Shown: positions 19,792-28,575 of the stretch, piece by piece
Layout: every line of letters starts with the position of its first letter
How positions within the stretch are numbered: the stretch's first letter is position 1
Source of the DNA: a virus
Length of the DNA stretch: 48,192 nucleotides
IMG/VR virus record: IMGVR_UViG_3300028829_005709
Span: 1-48,192 of that record
Reading direction: 5' to 3' (one strand)
Notes under the pieces: model-generated
The model's database searches: none
Told to the model about the DNA's origin: nothing
What the model saw: only the letters and a program-made list of their open reading frames with translations
Position numbers and translations under genes: made by a program

Positions 19792-20493
19792 TTACTCCTT
19801 TTCATAGTTTATAATAACTGGTTCATTATCTGCTGCATAAGTCTCTCCGCAAATAGATGCGTTGTAATAAGATACTTCGTCTTTATGTTCTTCTCCATAA
19901 CCACAATGTATGTGACCAAAGAGTACTAACTTAGGCTTTACTATTTTTATTCTATCTTTAAGATGTCCGCATCCTACGAATTCTCCTTTAGGAGTTCCGT
20001 CTGCAAATACTAACTGATCTAGTGTACCTAATGGCGGCCCATGACATACTACAATATCTGCTTTCTTAGATATCTTTTTATGCACATCTTTTGAAAAAGG
20101 TTTGTTATAATAGCCTGCTTCTGCTATAGATCGTCCAGTATTATAAGCCCAATTATGAAAATAAGGTGTGTAAGGTGTTCCATGTATATTAATACCTTCT
20201 ACAGTTACCATCTTATTGTCTAATAGTATCACATCTGGGCAATTCTCTTTAGCTAACTTTTCACAAAACTTAGGATCTTTTTCCCATCCTAGTTCATGGT
20301 TACCTTGAATAGAGACTTTGTGTTTAGCAGGCTGTTCATTTAGCCAACTATAAAAACCTTCTATTTCCCAATTTCTACCTCGAAAACTATAATCCCCACA
20401 ATGAATTAAAATATCACATTCTGGAATGTTTATTTTATGGTGTATATTGTGGGTATCACTTATGACTACAATTTTAGTGAAATGTTTTTCCAT
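19792..20493 (-). CDS. Calcineurin-like metallophosphoesterase (233 aa)
   Basis: I start at ATG 20493 rather than the TTG 15 bases upstream. The dinuclear metal site is complete and in order: SDTHN (about 12-16), CGDYS (about 32-36), QGNHE (about 62-66), VVCHGPP (about 147-153) and FGHIHCG (about 194-200). The short length and the SDTHN/GNHE arrangement resemble MPPED-type enzymes that hydrolyse phosphodiesters such as cyclic nucleotides. It might degrade a host signal or RNA end; the substrate cannot be told. Overlaps the upstream gene by 20 bases. Confidence 0.88.
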   Translation of the reverse strand: MEKHFTKIVVISDTHNIHHKINIPECDILIHCGDYSFRGRNWEIEGFYSWLNEQPAKHKVSIQGNHELGWEKDPKFCEKLAKENCPDVILLDNKMVTVEGINIHGTPYTPYFHNWAYNTGRSIAEAGYYNKPFSKDVHKKISKKADIVVCHGPPLGTLDQLVFADGTPKGEFVGCGHLKDRIKIVKPKLVLFGHIHCGYGEEHKDEVSYYNASICGETYAADNEPVIINYEKE

Positions 20494-20698
20494 CGTCTTC
20501 GTCCTCAAACTCTAGTAGTGGATCTTTTTTTTCTGCTTCATCTAACTCTTCTATTCCTTTAACAATACTCTCTAAAAATTCTGGTTTACCTATTACTAAA
20601 CCTTGTATATCTTCGTCTAACTCTCCTACAGGAATAACTATATCCCATCCCAAATCTCCGATAGCTTCCACTAAAGTCTCAAACTTTTTTTTATCCAA
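20474..20698 (-). CDS. Acidic small protein (74 aa)
   Basis: Very acidic, especially the C-terminus (EFEDEDDGKTFH). An N-terminal helix, DIVIPVGELDED strand and a second helix can be predicted. DNA-mimic inhibitors have such composition, but so do many others. Lies between the subtilase and phosphoesterase genes. Confidence 0.58.
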   Translation of the reverse strand: MDKKKFETLVEAIGDLGWDIVIPVGELDEDIQGLVIGKPEFLESIVKGIEELDEAEKKDPLLEFEDEDDGKTFH

Positions 20699-20707
20699 AA
20701 CAACTCC

Positions 20708-21547
20708 TTAAAATGTTATTAATATTTGAATTTCTTTATCAATTATCATGTTAGTAATAGGTATAATGTATTTACTACTTTTTGGCAGTTTCTTTTTTAT
20801 TTTTTTCTCTATTTCTTTTATTTTATTCTTTATTGCAGGAATTTTTGTTATTGCTTCAGTAGTTTTACTTTCAATGCTTTGGGGATATCTTAGTCCGTGC
20901 TGGTGTATAAGCCTTCCAGTGAATACTGCTGTAGCTTGGCTAGTACCTGTTAAAGTATATCCTCCTGCAGATACGTTAGTGCCTATCTCCCAGGCTTTAA
21001 CTATACTACCAAAGTTACTAGTAATATTTCTTTTTGTTGAAGACGATAAATTTCCTACTACTACGAGCCTTTTATCATAGCAAGCTGGATAATAATTACA
21101 GTTTTTATCTAAATCTTGTCCATTATTTCCTGCAGCAACTACAATAACCATGTTAGCATCTAACATCTTTTTAATTAGTATATGCTCTTCTATATCATAT
21201 CCCTCTCCGCCACTACTATAATTAACTATAGCGGCCCCATTTTTCCACGCATATTCCATGGCTGACATAGTGGCCAATAGGCTATTAGCTACACCATAAT
21301 ATTTCAAAGGCATTTGACAATATTTGCCACTTTTTGCGTGTTTATCTATGATATGAGATATATTATTCCCATGACCGTTAGTATCATGCATCCCTAAACC
21401 AGTAAAATCTACAGATCCGCTCTTACAAATAGGAAAAGTCTTGTGTTTTGTGTTAAAACCCGTGTCTATTACAGCTACTTTTAGTATTTTTGCTTCTGAT
21501 ACGTTAAAATATGCTATAAAAAGTATTATTATCAGGAGTAATCTCAT
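20708..21547 (-). CDS. Exported subtilisin-like serine protease (S8)
   Basis: 279 residues with a signal peptide (1-19, ending SEA). The catalytic triad is in the usual order: VIDTG with Asp28, TNGHGNNIS with His (about 58) and GTSQATAV with Ser (about 203). The oxyanion Asn is in VVAAGNNG (about 136-143). There is no recognisable propeptide between signal and catalytic domain, so folding may be assisted differently. Together with the metzincin and the cytochrome it makes a phage set of envelope-targeted exported enzymes. First gene after the promoter at 21580-21608. Confidence 0.88.
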   Translation of the reverse strand: MRLLLIIILFIAYFNVSEAKILKVAVIDTGFNTKHKTFPICKSGSVDFTGLGMHDTNGHGNNISHIIDKHAKSGKYCQMPLKYYGVANSLLATMSAMEYAWKNGAAIVNYSSGGEGYDIEEHILIKKMLDANMVIVVAAGNNGQDLDKNCNYYPACYDKRLVVVGNLSSSTKRNITSNFGSIVKAWEIGTNVSAGGYTLTGTSQATAVFTGRLIHQHGLRYPQSIESKTTEAITKIPAIKNKIKEIEKKIKKKLPKSSKYIIPITNMIIDKEIQILITF

Positions 21548-21579
21548 ATTATCCTCTATTTTAGGTTAATCTTATATAC

Positions 21580-21608
21580 ATAATAGCATATTAGGTAGAA
21601 AATGTCAA
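21580..21608 (-). promoter_or_regulatory. Sigma-70-type promoter with CTACCTA in the spacer
   Basis: Minus-strand TTGACA (21608-21603), a 17-base spacer and TATTAT (21585-21580). It drives the subtilase operon and lies back-to-back with the late-type motif at 21623, so early and late transcription diverge here. Confidence 0.78.
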
Positions 21609-21622
21609 GTATTATTTTTATT

Positions 21623-21640
21623 TTAACAAGTATATATAGA
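21623..21640 (+). promoter_or_regulatory. Late-promoter-like motif (consensus copy)
   Basis: TTAACAAGTATATATAGA, the full consensus, in front of the packaging operon. Distance to the first ATG is about 90 bases. Confidence 0.72.
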
Positions 21641-21731
21641 ACAGGTACGCAATAAGCGAAGCTTACAATAAGCAATACTAAATAGATAGGCTATAACGCA
21701 AAGCTGTTACATTTTTTTAAACGGAGATTTG
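21641..21731 (+). promoter_or_regulatory. Leader with two hairpins before the packaging operon
   Basis: TAAGC-GAA-GCTTA forms a 5-bp hairpin just after the motif; further down, TAAC and GTTA enclose GCAAAGCT and are followed by CA and a run of seven T, a weak terminator-like structure 20 bases before the start codon. Attenuation or RNA stability control is possible; only the pairing is seen. Confidence 0.4.
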
Positions 21732-22028
21732 ATGAAAGATAAAATTATATCTATTTTAATGAATATTAACGTACCTATGATAGCTTTTGTTTCTTATATA
21801 TCTAAATTAGTATTATTTCAAGCTACTTTAGCAGATTCTATAATCGTAATAGCCCTAACCTCTTTATTTGGGTACACTAGGTTCTTAGATAAAAGAAATG
21901 TATTGTGGACTAGAGCTGTAGAAAAAGAAATTAGTGAATTAAAACTAAAAGTTCAATCATTAGGGTCTAAACAAAATGCAAGGTCTTTATATGAACAAAA
22001 AGAACAGTCTTCAAAACGAAGATTCTAA
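21732..22028 (+). CDS. Membrane protein at the head of the packaging operon (98 aa)
   Basis: ATG 21732 lies 5 bases after GGAG. Two hydrophobic segments (about 15-33 and 36-50) are followed by a charged coiled-coil tail (60-98). A holin-like topology is possible (two spans, charged C-terminus), as holins sometimes lie near terminase genes, but the phage also has a separate lysis-like island. Overlaps the next gene. Confidence 0.6.
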   Translation: MKDKIISILMNINVPMIAFVSYISKLVLFQATLADSIIVIALTSLFGYTRFLDKRNVLWTRAVEKEISELKLKVQSLGSKQNARSLYEQKEQSSKRRF

Positions 22029-22431
22029 TCTAAAGAATATAAAAGTTCCCAAGAAAAATAATAAAACAAAAAATGAGCTTATAGAAGAATTAAACTCTCT
22101 TAAAAATATTATGTCTAAAAAAGATGACCTAATAGAAAAGATGATGAGTGATATTTCTAATCTAAAGCAGGAAATTAATGCTGCGAAGTCTTTAGAAATG
22201 GACAATGAAGAGCTTATTGCCGAGATGCAATTATCTATGATAAAAGATACTGCTACATCAAGACCTCTAACTTTAGAAGAAGCTCGTAAATATGAAATAT
22301 TTTCTAAAATAAAAAATAATATAAATAAAGATCGTAATGTAATTATAGATTATAGCAATCTACCTGAAAACATGTCAGAAAAAAAGTTACTAGATATAGC
22401 ACAAAAAGCTATTCCGGATAAGGATAGTTAA
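21991..22431 (+). CDS. Coiled-coil protein, possible terminase small subunit (146 aa)
   Basis: ATG 21991 has AAGG at the right distance; the frame extends to 21976. Basic N-terminus (1-35), a coiled coil (about 35-85) and a more globular C-terminus. The stop overlaps the ATG of the terminase large subunit (TAATG), the classic place of TerS, but no helix-turn-helix is clear, so the call rests on position. Confidence 0.55.
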   Translation: MNKKNSLQNEDSNLKNIKVPKKNNKTKNELIEELNSLKNIMSKKDDLIEKMMSDISNLKQEINAAKSLEMDNEELIAEMQLSMIKDTATSRPLTLEEARKYEIFSKIKNNINKDRNVIIDYSNLPENMSEKKLLDIAQKAIPDKDS

Positions 22432-23921
22432 TGAGTGATATAGGAGACTATAACGAAAAAAAAGATATACTAGAAGCAAGAGATATTTTATGGTACAGAG
22501 GTAACATAGAATGGAAACTAGATCCTACGCAAAAAAGGATGTATAAACTATGGAAAGAAAATTCTGAAAAGATTACAGTTATTAATATATCTAGAAGGGT
22601 TGGAAAATCTTACTTTCTGACCATACTTGCTATACAACAGTGTATAAAACAGCCTAAGTCTATCGTAAAGTTTTTACAGCCGGAACAAAAGATGGTTCGT
22701 ACTAACTTAAGACCTATTATGGAGGAGATCTTAGACGATTGTCCTACTAAACTTAGGCCACAATTTAAAACACAAGATAATATATATAAATTTCCTAATG
22801 GAAGTGAGATTCAACTAGCTGGGACAGATGGCGGTAACGCAGAAAAAATTCGTGGTGGTAATGCTGACCTATGTTTAATAGATGAAGCGGCTTTTGTGAA
22901 GAGTGAGCTACGATACCTAGTTAATTCTGTTCTTATTCCTACTACGATGCTTACGAGAGGCAAGATTATACTGTCTTCGACATCTCCTAAAGAAGCTACT
23001 CATGATTTTGCTAAATATATGGAGACTGCAGAGATAAAAGGGACTTTAATACGCTCTACCATCTTCGATGCACTAGATGACAATGAAGGATTAGAAAATC
23101 CACGCTTTACTGAAGAGATTGTTAACGAAATAATAGAAGCTTACCCTAGTGGGATCGCTGATGACGAATTTAGGCGAGAATATATGTGTGAGATCCTCCA
23201 AAACGGAGATAACTCGGTTATTCCCGAATTTACTAACGAATTAGAGGCCGAAATAGTAAAAGAATGGCCTAAGCCTACCTTTTGTGACAAATATGTGTCT
23301 ATGGATATAGGTTTTAGAGATTTAACTGTCGTATTATTTGCATATTATGATTTTGAGAATGCTGTTGCAGTTATAGAAGACGAATTGACTATGAATGGCA
23401 AAAAAATGACTACAAAGAGGCTAGCCGAGGATATAATCCTAAAAGAGAGGCATTTATGGACTGATAAGCTGACTTTAGAGGTTCAGAAGCCATATATGAG
23501 GGTTTCAGATAATAATTTGATAGTAATCAACGATCTCCAAAGATTACATGGAATAACTTTCCTACCTACGCAGAAAGATAATAAAGAATCTGCTGTTAAT
23601 AACACTAGAATCATGATAGGCGGCTATCAAGTATATATAAACCCTAGGTGTACTACGCTTATAAGCCATCTGAAACATGCTACATGGTCTAAATCAAGAG
23701 ACAAGTTTACTAGAAGTCCTGATATGGGTCACTACGATGCTGTCGATGCTTTAGTATATTTACTTAGGAATATAGATAAAAATAAAAACCCTTTTCCTAA
23801 AGGATACGCCCATTCCCACCTCAATGCAGGAGACGGTAAATTCTTAAATCCTTACTATGATGACACCACTTCTAGCAACTCTGTGTTCAAAAAAATGTTT
23901 AATGTGAAAAAAAAGATTTAA
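22431..23921 (+). CDS. terL: Terminase large subunit
   Basis: 496 residues. ATPase domain: Walker A SRRVGKS (54-60), Walker B CLIDE (148-152), coupling motif SSTSP (182-186). The RNase H-like nuclease domain has Asp292 in SMDIGF and a C-terminal YDAVDAL (435-441) giving the other acidic residues. It pumps DNA into the prohead and cuts it. Length and order are normal. It is followed after 21 bases by the portal gene, with a late-type motif between them. Confidence 0.95.
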   Translation: MSDIGDYNEKKDILEARDILWYRGNIEWKLDPTQKRMYKLWKENSEKITVINISRRVGKSYFLTILAIQQCIKQPKSIVKFLQPEQKMVRTNLRPIMEEILDDCPTKLRPQFKTQDNIYKFPNGSEIQLAGTDGGNAEKIRGGNADLCLIDEAAFVKSELRYLVNSVLIPTTMLTRGKIILSSTSPKEATHDFAKYMETAEIKGTLIRSTIFDALDDNEGLENPRFTEEIVNEIIEAYPSGIADDEFRREYMCEILQNGDNSVIPEFTNELEAEIVKEWPKPTFCDKYVSMDIGFRDLTVVLFAYYDFENAVAVIEDELTMNGKKMTTKRLAEDIILKERHLWTDKLTLEVQKPYMRVSDNNLIVINDLQRLHGITFLPTQKDNKESAVNNTRIMIGGYQVYINPRCTTLISHLKHATWSKSRDKFTRSPDMGHYDAVDALVYLLRNIDKNKNPFPKGYAHSHLNAGDGKFLNPYYDDTTSSNSVFKKMFNVKKKI

Positions 23922-23935
23922 CAAGTATAAATAGA
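23918..23935 (+). promoter_or_regulatory. Late-promoter-like motif abutting the portal start
   Basis: TTAACAAGTATAAATAGA, 7 bases before the ATG of the portal gene; the terminal GAGG doubles as the Shine-Dalgarno. If the AT-rich part is a -10 box, the RNA would start within 3 bases of the ATG. Confidence 0.62.
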
Positions 23936-23942
23936 GGTATTA

Positions 23943-25955
23943 ATGGCAAATGACAACGAAACTTACTTTGCGGCAGAAGACGCTGAGAAAACTGCTGCTA
24001 ACTTATTAGGTAAAGCTGATAGTTGGTACAGAGAATTAGACACTAATGGATATTTAGAAAAGCTACGTTTAATGTGGACTTCTTATCATGGCGCATACTA
24101 CTCAGATTTTGGTGATGGCCATACAATTTCGTTTGGTGGCGAACAAGGTGAGCTTGCTAACATGTCCGTTAATCATATAAGAAACTTGGGACAGCATATG
24201 TTAAATATGGTTACTGCTACAAGACCTTCATTACAAGCAAGATCAATTAATACAGATCATAAATCATTAGTACAAGCTAGATTAGGTAATGGAATATTAG
24301 ATTACTACTTAAGAGATAAAAAATTAGAAGACTATTTTAAAGTTGCAGTTGAATACGCTATCGTATTAGGTACTGGCTATATTAAATTAGAATGGAACTC
24401 TATGGTTGGTGACGTTTACGATGTAGATGAAGAGACTGGAGAAGAAATAAGAGAAGGAGAGATTGAATTTTCTAATTTATCTCCTTTTGATGTTGTTGTC
24501 GACTCTAGTAGAGAAGATCAAGACCATGATTGGATTATATGTAGATCATTTAGAAATAGATATGATTTCATAGCAAAATATCCAGAACAAAAAGAAAAGA
24601 TTTTAGGTTTACCAAGCAAATCTGAATTACAAAGTCAGTATTTAGAAAGCTCTTTCTTCAATGATACTGAATTAATACCTGTTTACGAGTTTTACCATAA
24701 GAGATCTGAATCTATGCCTAACGGAAGATTCTTAAGTTTTCTTTCTGAAGACGTAGTACTAAGTGACGGAGATATGCCTTATAGAGATTTGCCTATCTAT
24801 AGAATATCTCCTTCAAATATACTAGGATCTCCTTATGGTTACTCACCTCTATTTGATATACTTCCAATTCAAGATGCTATCAATATGATGTACAGTACAA
24901 TATTAACAAATCAAAATGCATTTGGTGTACAAAACATTTTAGTTCCTCGTGGAGCTGATGTTAGCATTAGTGAATTATCTGGCGGACTTAATATTGTAGA
25001 AGCTAATACACAGTTTGGTGATATAGCTCCTTTAAATTTAACACAAACTCCTGCAGAAGTATTTGAATTCTTAACTACTTTAGAAAGAGCTGCAGAAACT
25101 ATATCTGGAGTAAACTCAGTATCAAGAGGTAATCCTGAAGCTAGTTTAAAATCTGGATCTGCCTTAGCTCTAGTCCAAAGTATGTCTTTACAGTACATAT
25201 CGGGATTACAACAATCTTATGTTCAAATGATCGAAGGTGTTGGAACTGGTATAATAAATATATTAAAAGATTTTGCAGAAGTTCCTAGGATTGCTACAAT
25301 TACAGGCAAGAAAAATAAAACAAGTGCTAAAGAATTTGTAGGAGATGATTTGTCTTCTGTAAATAGAGTTGTTGTTGATATCGGTAACCCTTTATCTAGA
25401 ACTACGGCAGGTAAAATGGAAATGGCACAAGAATTTTTACAGATGGGTTTAATAAAAACTCCTGAACAATACTTCCAAGTTATGAACACTGGAAATTTGG
25501 ATGTGATGGTAGAAAATACTCAAAGTGAGCTAGACTTAATCAGAGATGAAAACGAAAGACTGGTAGAAGGTGGAGATGTTGTAGCTATTGCTATAGATCA
25601 ACACGCTATGCACATAAAAGAGCATAAGTCAGTATTAGCTGATACAGAATTAAGATTAGATGTAGAATTAGCACAAAGAACTTTAAATCATATACAAGAA
25701 CATGTAAATCTACTTAGAAATACTGATCCTGATTTATTAAGTCTAATACAAGAACAGCCTCTTGGGCCTGCTGGCGGTAGTCCTGCTGCTCCTGCTCCAC
25801 AAGGCGGGCCTGCTCCACAAGGCGGGCCTGAGACAGTTCCTCCTGCTCCTCCTGGTGGCCCACAAGCACAAGGACCTGCGCAGCCTGGATTACCAGATCC
25901 TGCCACTCCTCCTGCACCTTTTGAGAATATGCCTACAGATCCTTCGGAGATGTAA
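23943..25955 (+). CDS. Portal protein (670 aa)
   Basis: Sequence features of podovirus-type portals: WYRELDTNGYLEKLRLMWTSYHGAYY near the N-terminus, NHIRNLGQHMLNMVTATRP (about 79-97), a clip/stem region with SPFDVVVDSS and a long C-terminal helical part. Residues after about 605 form a low-complexity Pro/Gly/Gln/Ala tail with repeated APQGGP. The portal dodecamer is the packaging motor docking site and DNA exit. The position directly after TerL supports the call. Confidence 0.88.
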   Translation: MANDNETYFAAEDAEKTAANLLGKADSWYRELDTNGYLEKLRLMWTSYHGAYYSDFGDGHTISFGGEQGELANMSVNHIRNLGQHMLNMVTATRPSLQARSINTDHKSLVQARLGNGILDYYLRDKKLEDYFKVAVEYAIVLGTGYIKLEWNSMVGDVYDVDEETGEEIREGEIEFSNLSPFDVVVDSSREDQDHDWIICRSFRNRYDFIAKYPEQKEKILGLPSKSELQSQYLESSFFNDTELIPVYEFYHKRSESMPNGRFLSFLSEDVVLSDGDMPYRDLPIYRISPSNILGSPYGYSPLFDILPIQDAINMMYSTILTNQNAFGVQNILVPRGADVSISELSGGLNIVEANTQFGDIAPLNLTQTPAEVFEFLTTLERAAETISGVNSVSRGNPEASLKSGSALALVQSMSLQYISGLQQSYVQMIEGVGTGIINILKDFAEVPRIATITGKKNKTSAKEFVGDDLSSVNRVVVDIGNPLSRTTAGKMEMAQEFLQMGLIKTPEQYFQVMNTGNLDVMVENTQSELDLIRDENERLVEGGDVVAIAIDQHAMHIKEHKSVLADTELRLDVELAQRTLNHIQEHVNLLRNTDPDLLSLIQEQPLGPAGGSPAAPAPQGGPAPQGGPETVPPAPPGGPQAQGPAQPGLPDPATPPAPFENMPTDPSEM

Positions 25956-25958
25956 TAT

Positions 25959-26420
25959 ATGGCCGCACCTCCTAAAAGCAAACTAGATGCAAACCAAGTA
26001 CTGCAGTCCTCATTCGATGATGCCACTGGAGAACTTCGTGTAAATGCTTCTCTTAGTGTTGGTGGAGGAACAGAAGTCATAATAAATCATGCAGATGATT
26101 CTATAAAAATAGGCGATGGTACAAATCTAATAGGAAGTACTCTTATTGGAGGAAGATATAAACTTGATGTTGCTGCATCTATAATGGATGGTAGCGGTAA
26201 TACTTTTAACTCTACTTCAGGGTCTTTAAATGTAGCTCCTCAAGATGTCCTAATGAATGGTTTAACAGAAGCCGATGCAATAGATATTGACGAGTCTGCA
26301 GGAACATTTAATTCTTATACATACTATCTAGGAGGTTTAGCTGGAACTCTTTTAGGAACTATTACAATTAACTTTACAAACTCTAGCAAAAATACAATTG
26401 ATTCGGTGGTTAGAACATAA
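25959..26420 (+). CDS. Structural protein, fibre- or tail-associated (153 aa)
   Basis: Gly/Ser/Thr-rich beta-type sequence with an N-terminus (MAAPPKSKLDANQVLQSSFD) like those of small phage tail-fibre-associated proteins. Starts 3 bases after the portal stop and its stop overlaps the next ATG (TAATG). Role inferred from context. Confidence 0.62.
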   Translation: MAAPPKSKLDANQVLQSSFDDATGELRVNASLSVGGGTEVIINHADDSIKIGDGTNLIGSTLIGGRYKLDVAASIMDGSGNTFNSTSGSLNVAPQDVLMNGLTEADAIDIDESAGTFNSYTYYLGGLAGTLLGTITINFTNSSKNTIDSVVRT

Positions 26421-26842
26421 TGAACAAAGACTTAGTTTACCAAATACCAATAAAAGGGTTTCAATATTTAAGAAGAGACGCTTTTAACTATTATGTAATC
26501 CCTAGCGGAGAAGAAGTGCTTATTCCTATATATACTGAATACACTTTAACAACTGATATTGAAGTTATAGGAGATCTTACTGTAGAAGGGAGATTATCAA
26601 TTTTAGATTTTATATATGAGGAGGTGCCTTTGGCGTTTCAAGAATTTGATGACGTTGGCGGAGGAGTTAGTTACTTGGGCAGCTCTTCAGCAACAGCTTG
26701 GGAGATAGCTATAATAACCGAGACAGGAAAAGATATATCCAAGAGATATGCTACAGTAGCGAATAATCCTACTTATACTACGTTTGCGACAGCATGGGCG
26801 GCACGATTAACATTAACATATGAATTAACGGAAGACATTTAA
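26420..26842 (+). CDS. Structural protein (140 aa)
   Basis: Beta-rich with YRILPSGEE-like early segment (YYVIPSGEEVLIPIYTEY, 25-42) and GDLTVEGRL (about 53-61), a short version of the 'GNLTVxG' fibre element. Probably a virion component between portal and fibre genes. Not recognised beyond that. Confidence 0.6.
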   Translation: MNKDLVYQIPIKGFQYLRRDAFNYYVIPSGEEVLIPIYTEYTLTTDIEVIGDLTVEGRLSILDFIYEEVPLAFQEFDDVGGGVSYLGSSSATAWEIAIITETGKDISKRYATVANNPTYTTFATAWAARLTLTYELTEDI

Positions 26843-26864
26843 TACGAACTAAAGGAGACTATAA

Positions 26865-28571
26865 ATGGCCATACAAGACGATTTTACGATAGCAGTAAAC
26901 GGAGATATCCGTCATACAGCTAACAATAACCATTATACAGTGTTAGAACTGCATAGATGGTTACAAGACGAAGCGGATAACGCTCAAGCAGTAGATACAT
27001 CAAATGATTTTGTTGATATAACTACAGCAACTCCGTCAGAAAGAGCAACGGATAACATTATTACATTAATCAATGGATTTAACATTGATGATGATGCAGC
27101 AGAATATTTATATGATGGATCTATAGAGAACAGTGATGGAACTTTATATTCTGGATTAACAGTGCTTGGGGCTGTAAATAATACAGCAACTCAAATTGTT
27201 GTTATTCAAGATAATGCTCTTTACACTTACACAACTACACCAGCATCACCTTTCTGGGGAACTCAAGCTGGCGGTGGTTATAATGGTGACGCAGCATCCG
27301 GTCTATTAATGAAATGTTTAATTAAAACTTCAATAGCTGGATCTGATATTGATGGTAAAAGAATCAGAGTGCAAGCAAGACACTGGGGCGATACTTACGA
27401 TTTCTTTAACGTGCAAATGGGAACAGGTTCTTCGGTTGCGGCCCTAGGTACAACTCCAGATGCGCAGAATAACGGAACTCAAGGCACAGTAACAGCTTAC
27501 TCTCATGTAACTAATACTGAAGGCTACCAAACTATTGACTTAAGTAATGGTAATGGTCCGCAACCTTATTACTCACAATGGACTTATGGTGCTGACACTT
27601 CTGGTGATGGTATTAAAGGTATTTATGAGTATATTAAAGATTTAACAGGAAATACTACAGCAAAAACTATTCATGGTATTAACGGAGAGTTATTCTTAGG
27701 TGTTACGCATGAATATGCTTATGATACTGAAACTGGCGCTTCGTTTATAGAAGATGACGTAATCACTTGGGGAACTGGTGCTACTGCTGGAACAGGTTTG
27801 CTACTTGCTCTTAATGATGGAGGAACTACTGGTACAGTATGGATGCAATTACTTACGGGCGTTGCTCCCACTGATGGATTAACAATTAGTAACGAAGCAG
27901 CCGATGGTACTCATGATTTAAACGGCGCTCCTACGCTAAGAACAATCCCAAAGATTTTCTTAGGTTCTTATACAGGTACTTTAATTGGAGCTTTTGGTGT
28001 CGGTCTTTTAGCAGGTGATCTTAGTTCTAGTGATCGTATTACTGATTTACTTAACGTCAACCAAACTCCTCCAAATAATCAAACATTTACAGTTAGTGGC
28101 TTAGTAGCTTCTGAGGATTATGTTTTAGTTGGACCAGAAGTAGCTAATGATTTTGAATTTGACCAACTTACAAGTAATGCAGTTGAAACAGGTGCAGCAG
28201 TAACATCATTATTAATGAGTGCAGTAATACCCACAGATACTCCTTCTAGTGGAACATTAAGAATCCATTTAGCAAGTGGTATTAGACTGAAAGTTGCTTA
28301 CTCGAGTTATACGGGTTCTACATTTACGATTGCTTCTACTGACTTTAGTGGAGATAATAGTAATGCAGATAAAGCTGTAATGATTAGTTATATTGATGTC
28401 GCAACAGCGTCTACGAGTGAGAGTTTTACTGCGGTATATTCATCTAATAGAGATTTAAGAGTTAGACGTAGAGATGGCGGTGCAGGTTCTCCTACTAAAA
28501 CTTATGAGTCAAATGCTACATTTACATCTAGCGGTGGTTCAGCAGTTGCAGCAAGAATTACGGATGCGTGA
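26865..28571 (+). CDS. Large structural protein, probably tail fibre/appendage (568 aa)
   Basis: Acidic, Gly/Thr/Asn-rich and beta-predicted throughout. N-terminal NGDIRHTANNNHYTVLELHRWLQDEAD (about 8-34) is a recurring start of phage structural proteins in this gene position. AAGGAG Shine-Dalgarno. No enzymatic motif seen. Followed after 4 bases by another large structural gene. Confidence 0.72.
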   Translation: MAIQDDFTIAVNGDIRHTANNNHYTVLELHRWLQDEADNAQAVDTSNDFVDITTATPSERATDNIITLINGFNIDDDAAEYLYDGSIENSDGTLYSGLTVLGAVNNTATQIVVIQDNALYTYTTTPASPFWGTQAGGGYNGDAASGLLMKCLIKTSIAGSDIDGKRIRVQARHWGDTYDFFNVQMGTGSSVAALGTTPDAQNNGTQGTVTAYSHVTNTEGYQTIDLSNGNGPQPYYSQWTYGADTSGDGIKGIYEYIKDLTGNTTAKTIHGINGELFLGVTHEYAYDTETGASFIEDDVITWGTGATAGTGLLLALNDGGTTGTVWMQLLTGVAPTDGLTISNEAADGTHDLNGAPTLRTIPKIFLGSYTGTLIGAFGVGLLAGDLSSSDRITDLLNVNQTPPNNQTFTVSGLVASEDYVLVGPEVANDFEFDQLTSNAVETGAAVTSLLMSAVIPTDTPSSGTLRIHLASGIRLKVAYSSYTGSTFTIASTDFSGDNSNADKAVMISYIDVATASTSESFTAVYSSNRDLRVRRRDGGAGSPTKTYESNATFTSSGGSAVAARITDA

Positions 28572-28575
28572 TTAA

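Noticed and set aside
20748-21080. Plus-strand hydrophobic ORF of 110 residues
   Set aside because: Antisense to the subtilisin-like gene, whose catalytic motifs are intact.
25688-26080. Minus-strand ORF of 130 residues, Gly/Ala/Cys-rich
   Set aside because: Complement of the Pro/Gly low-complexity portal tail.
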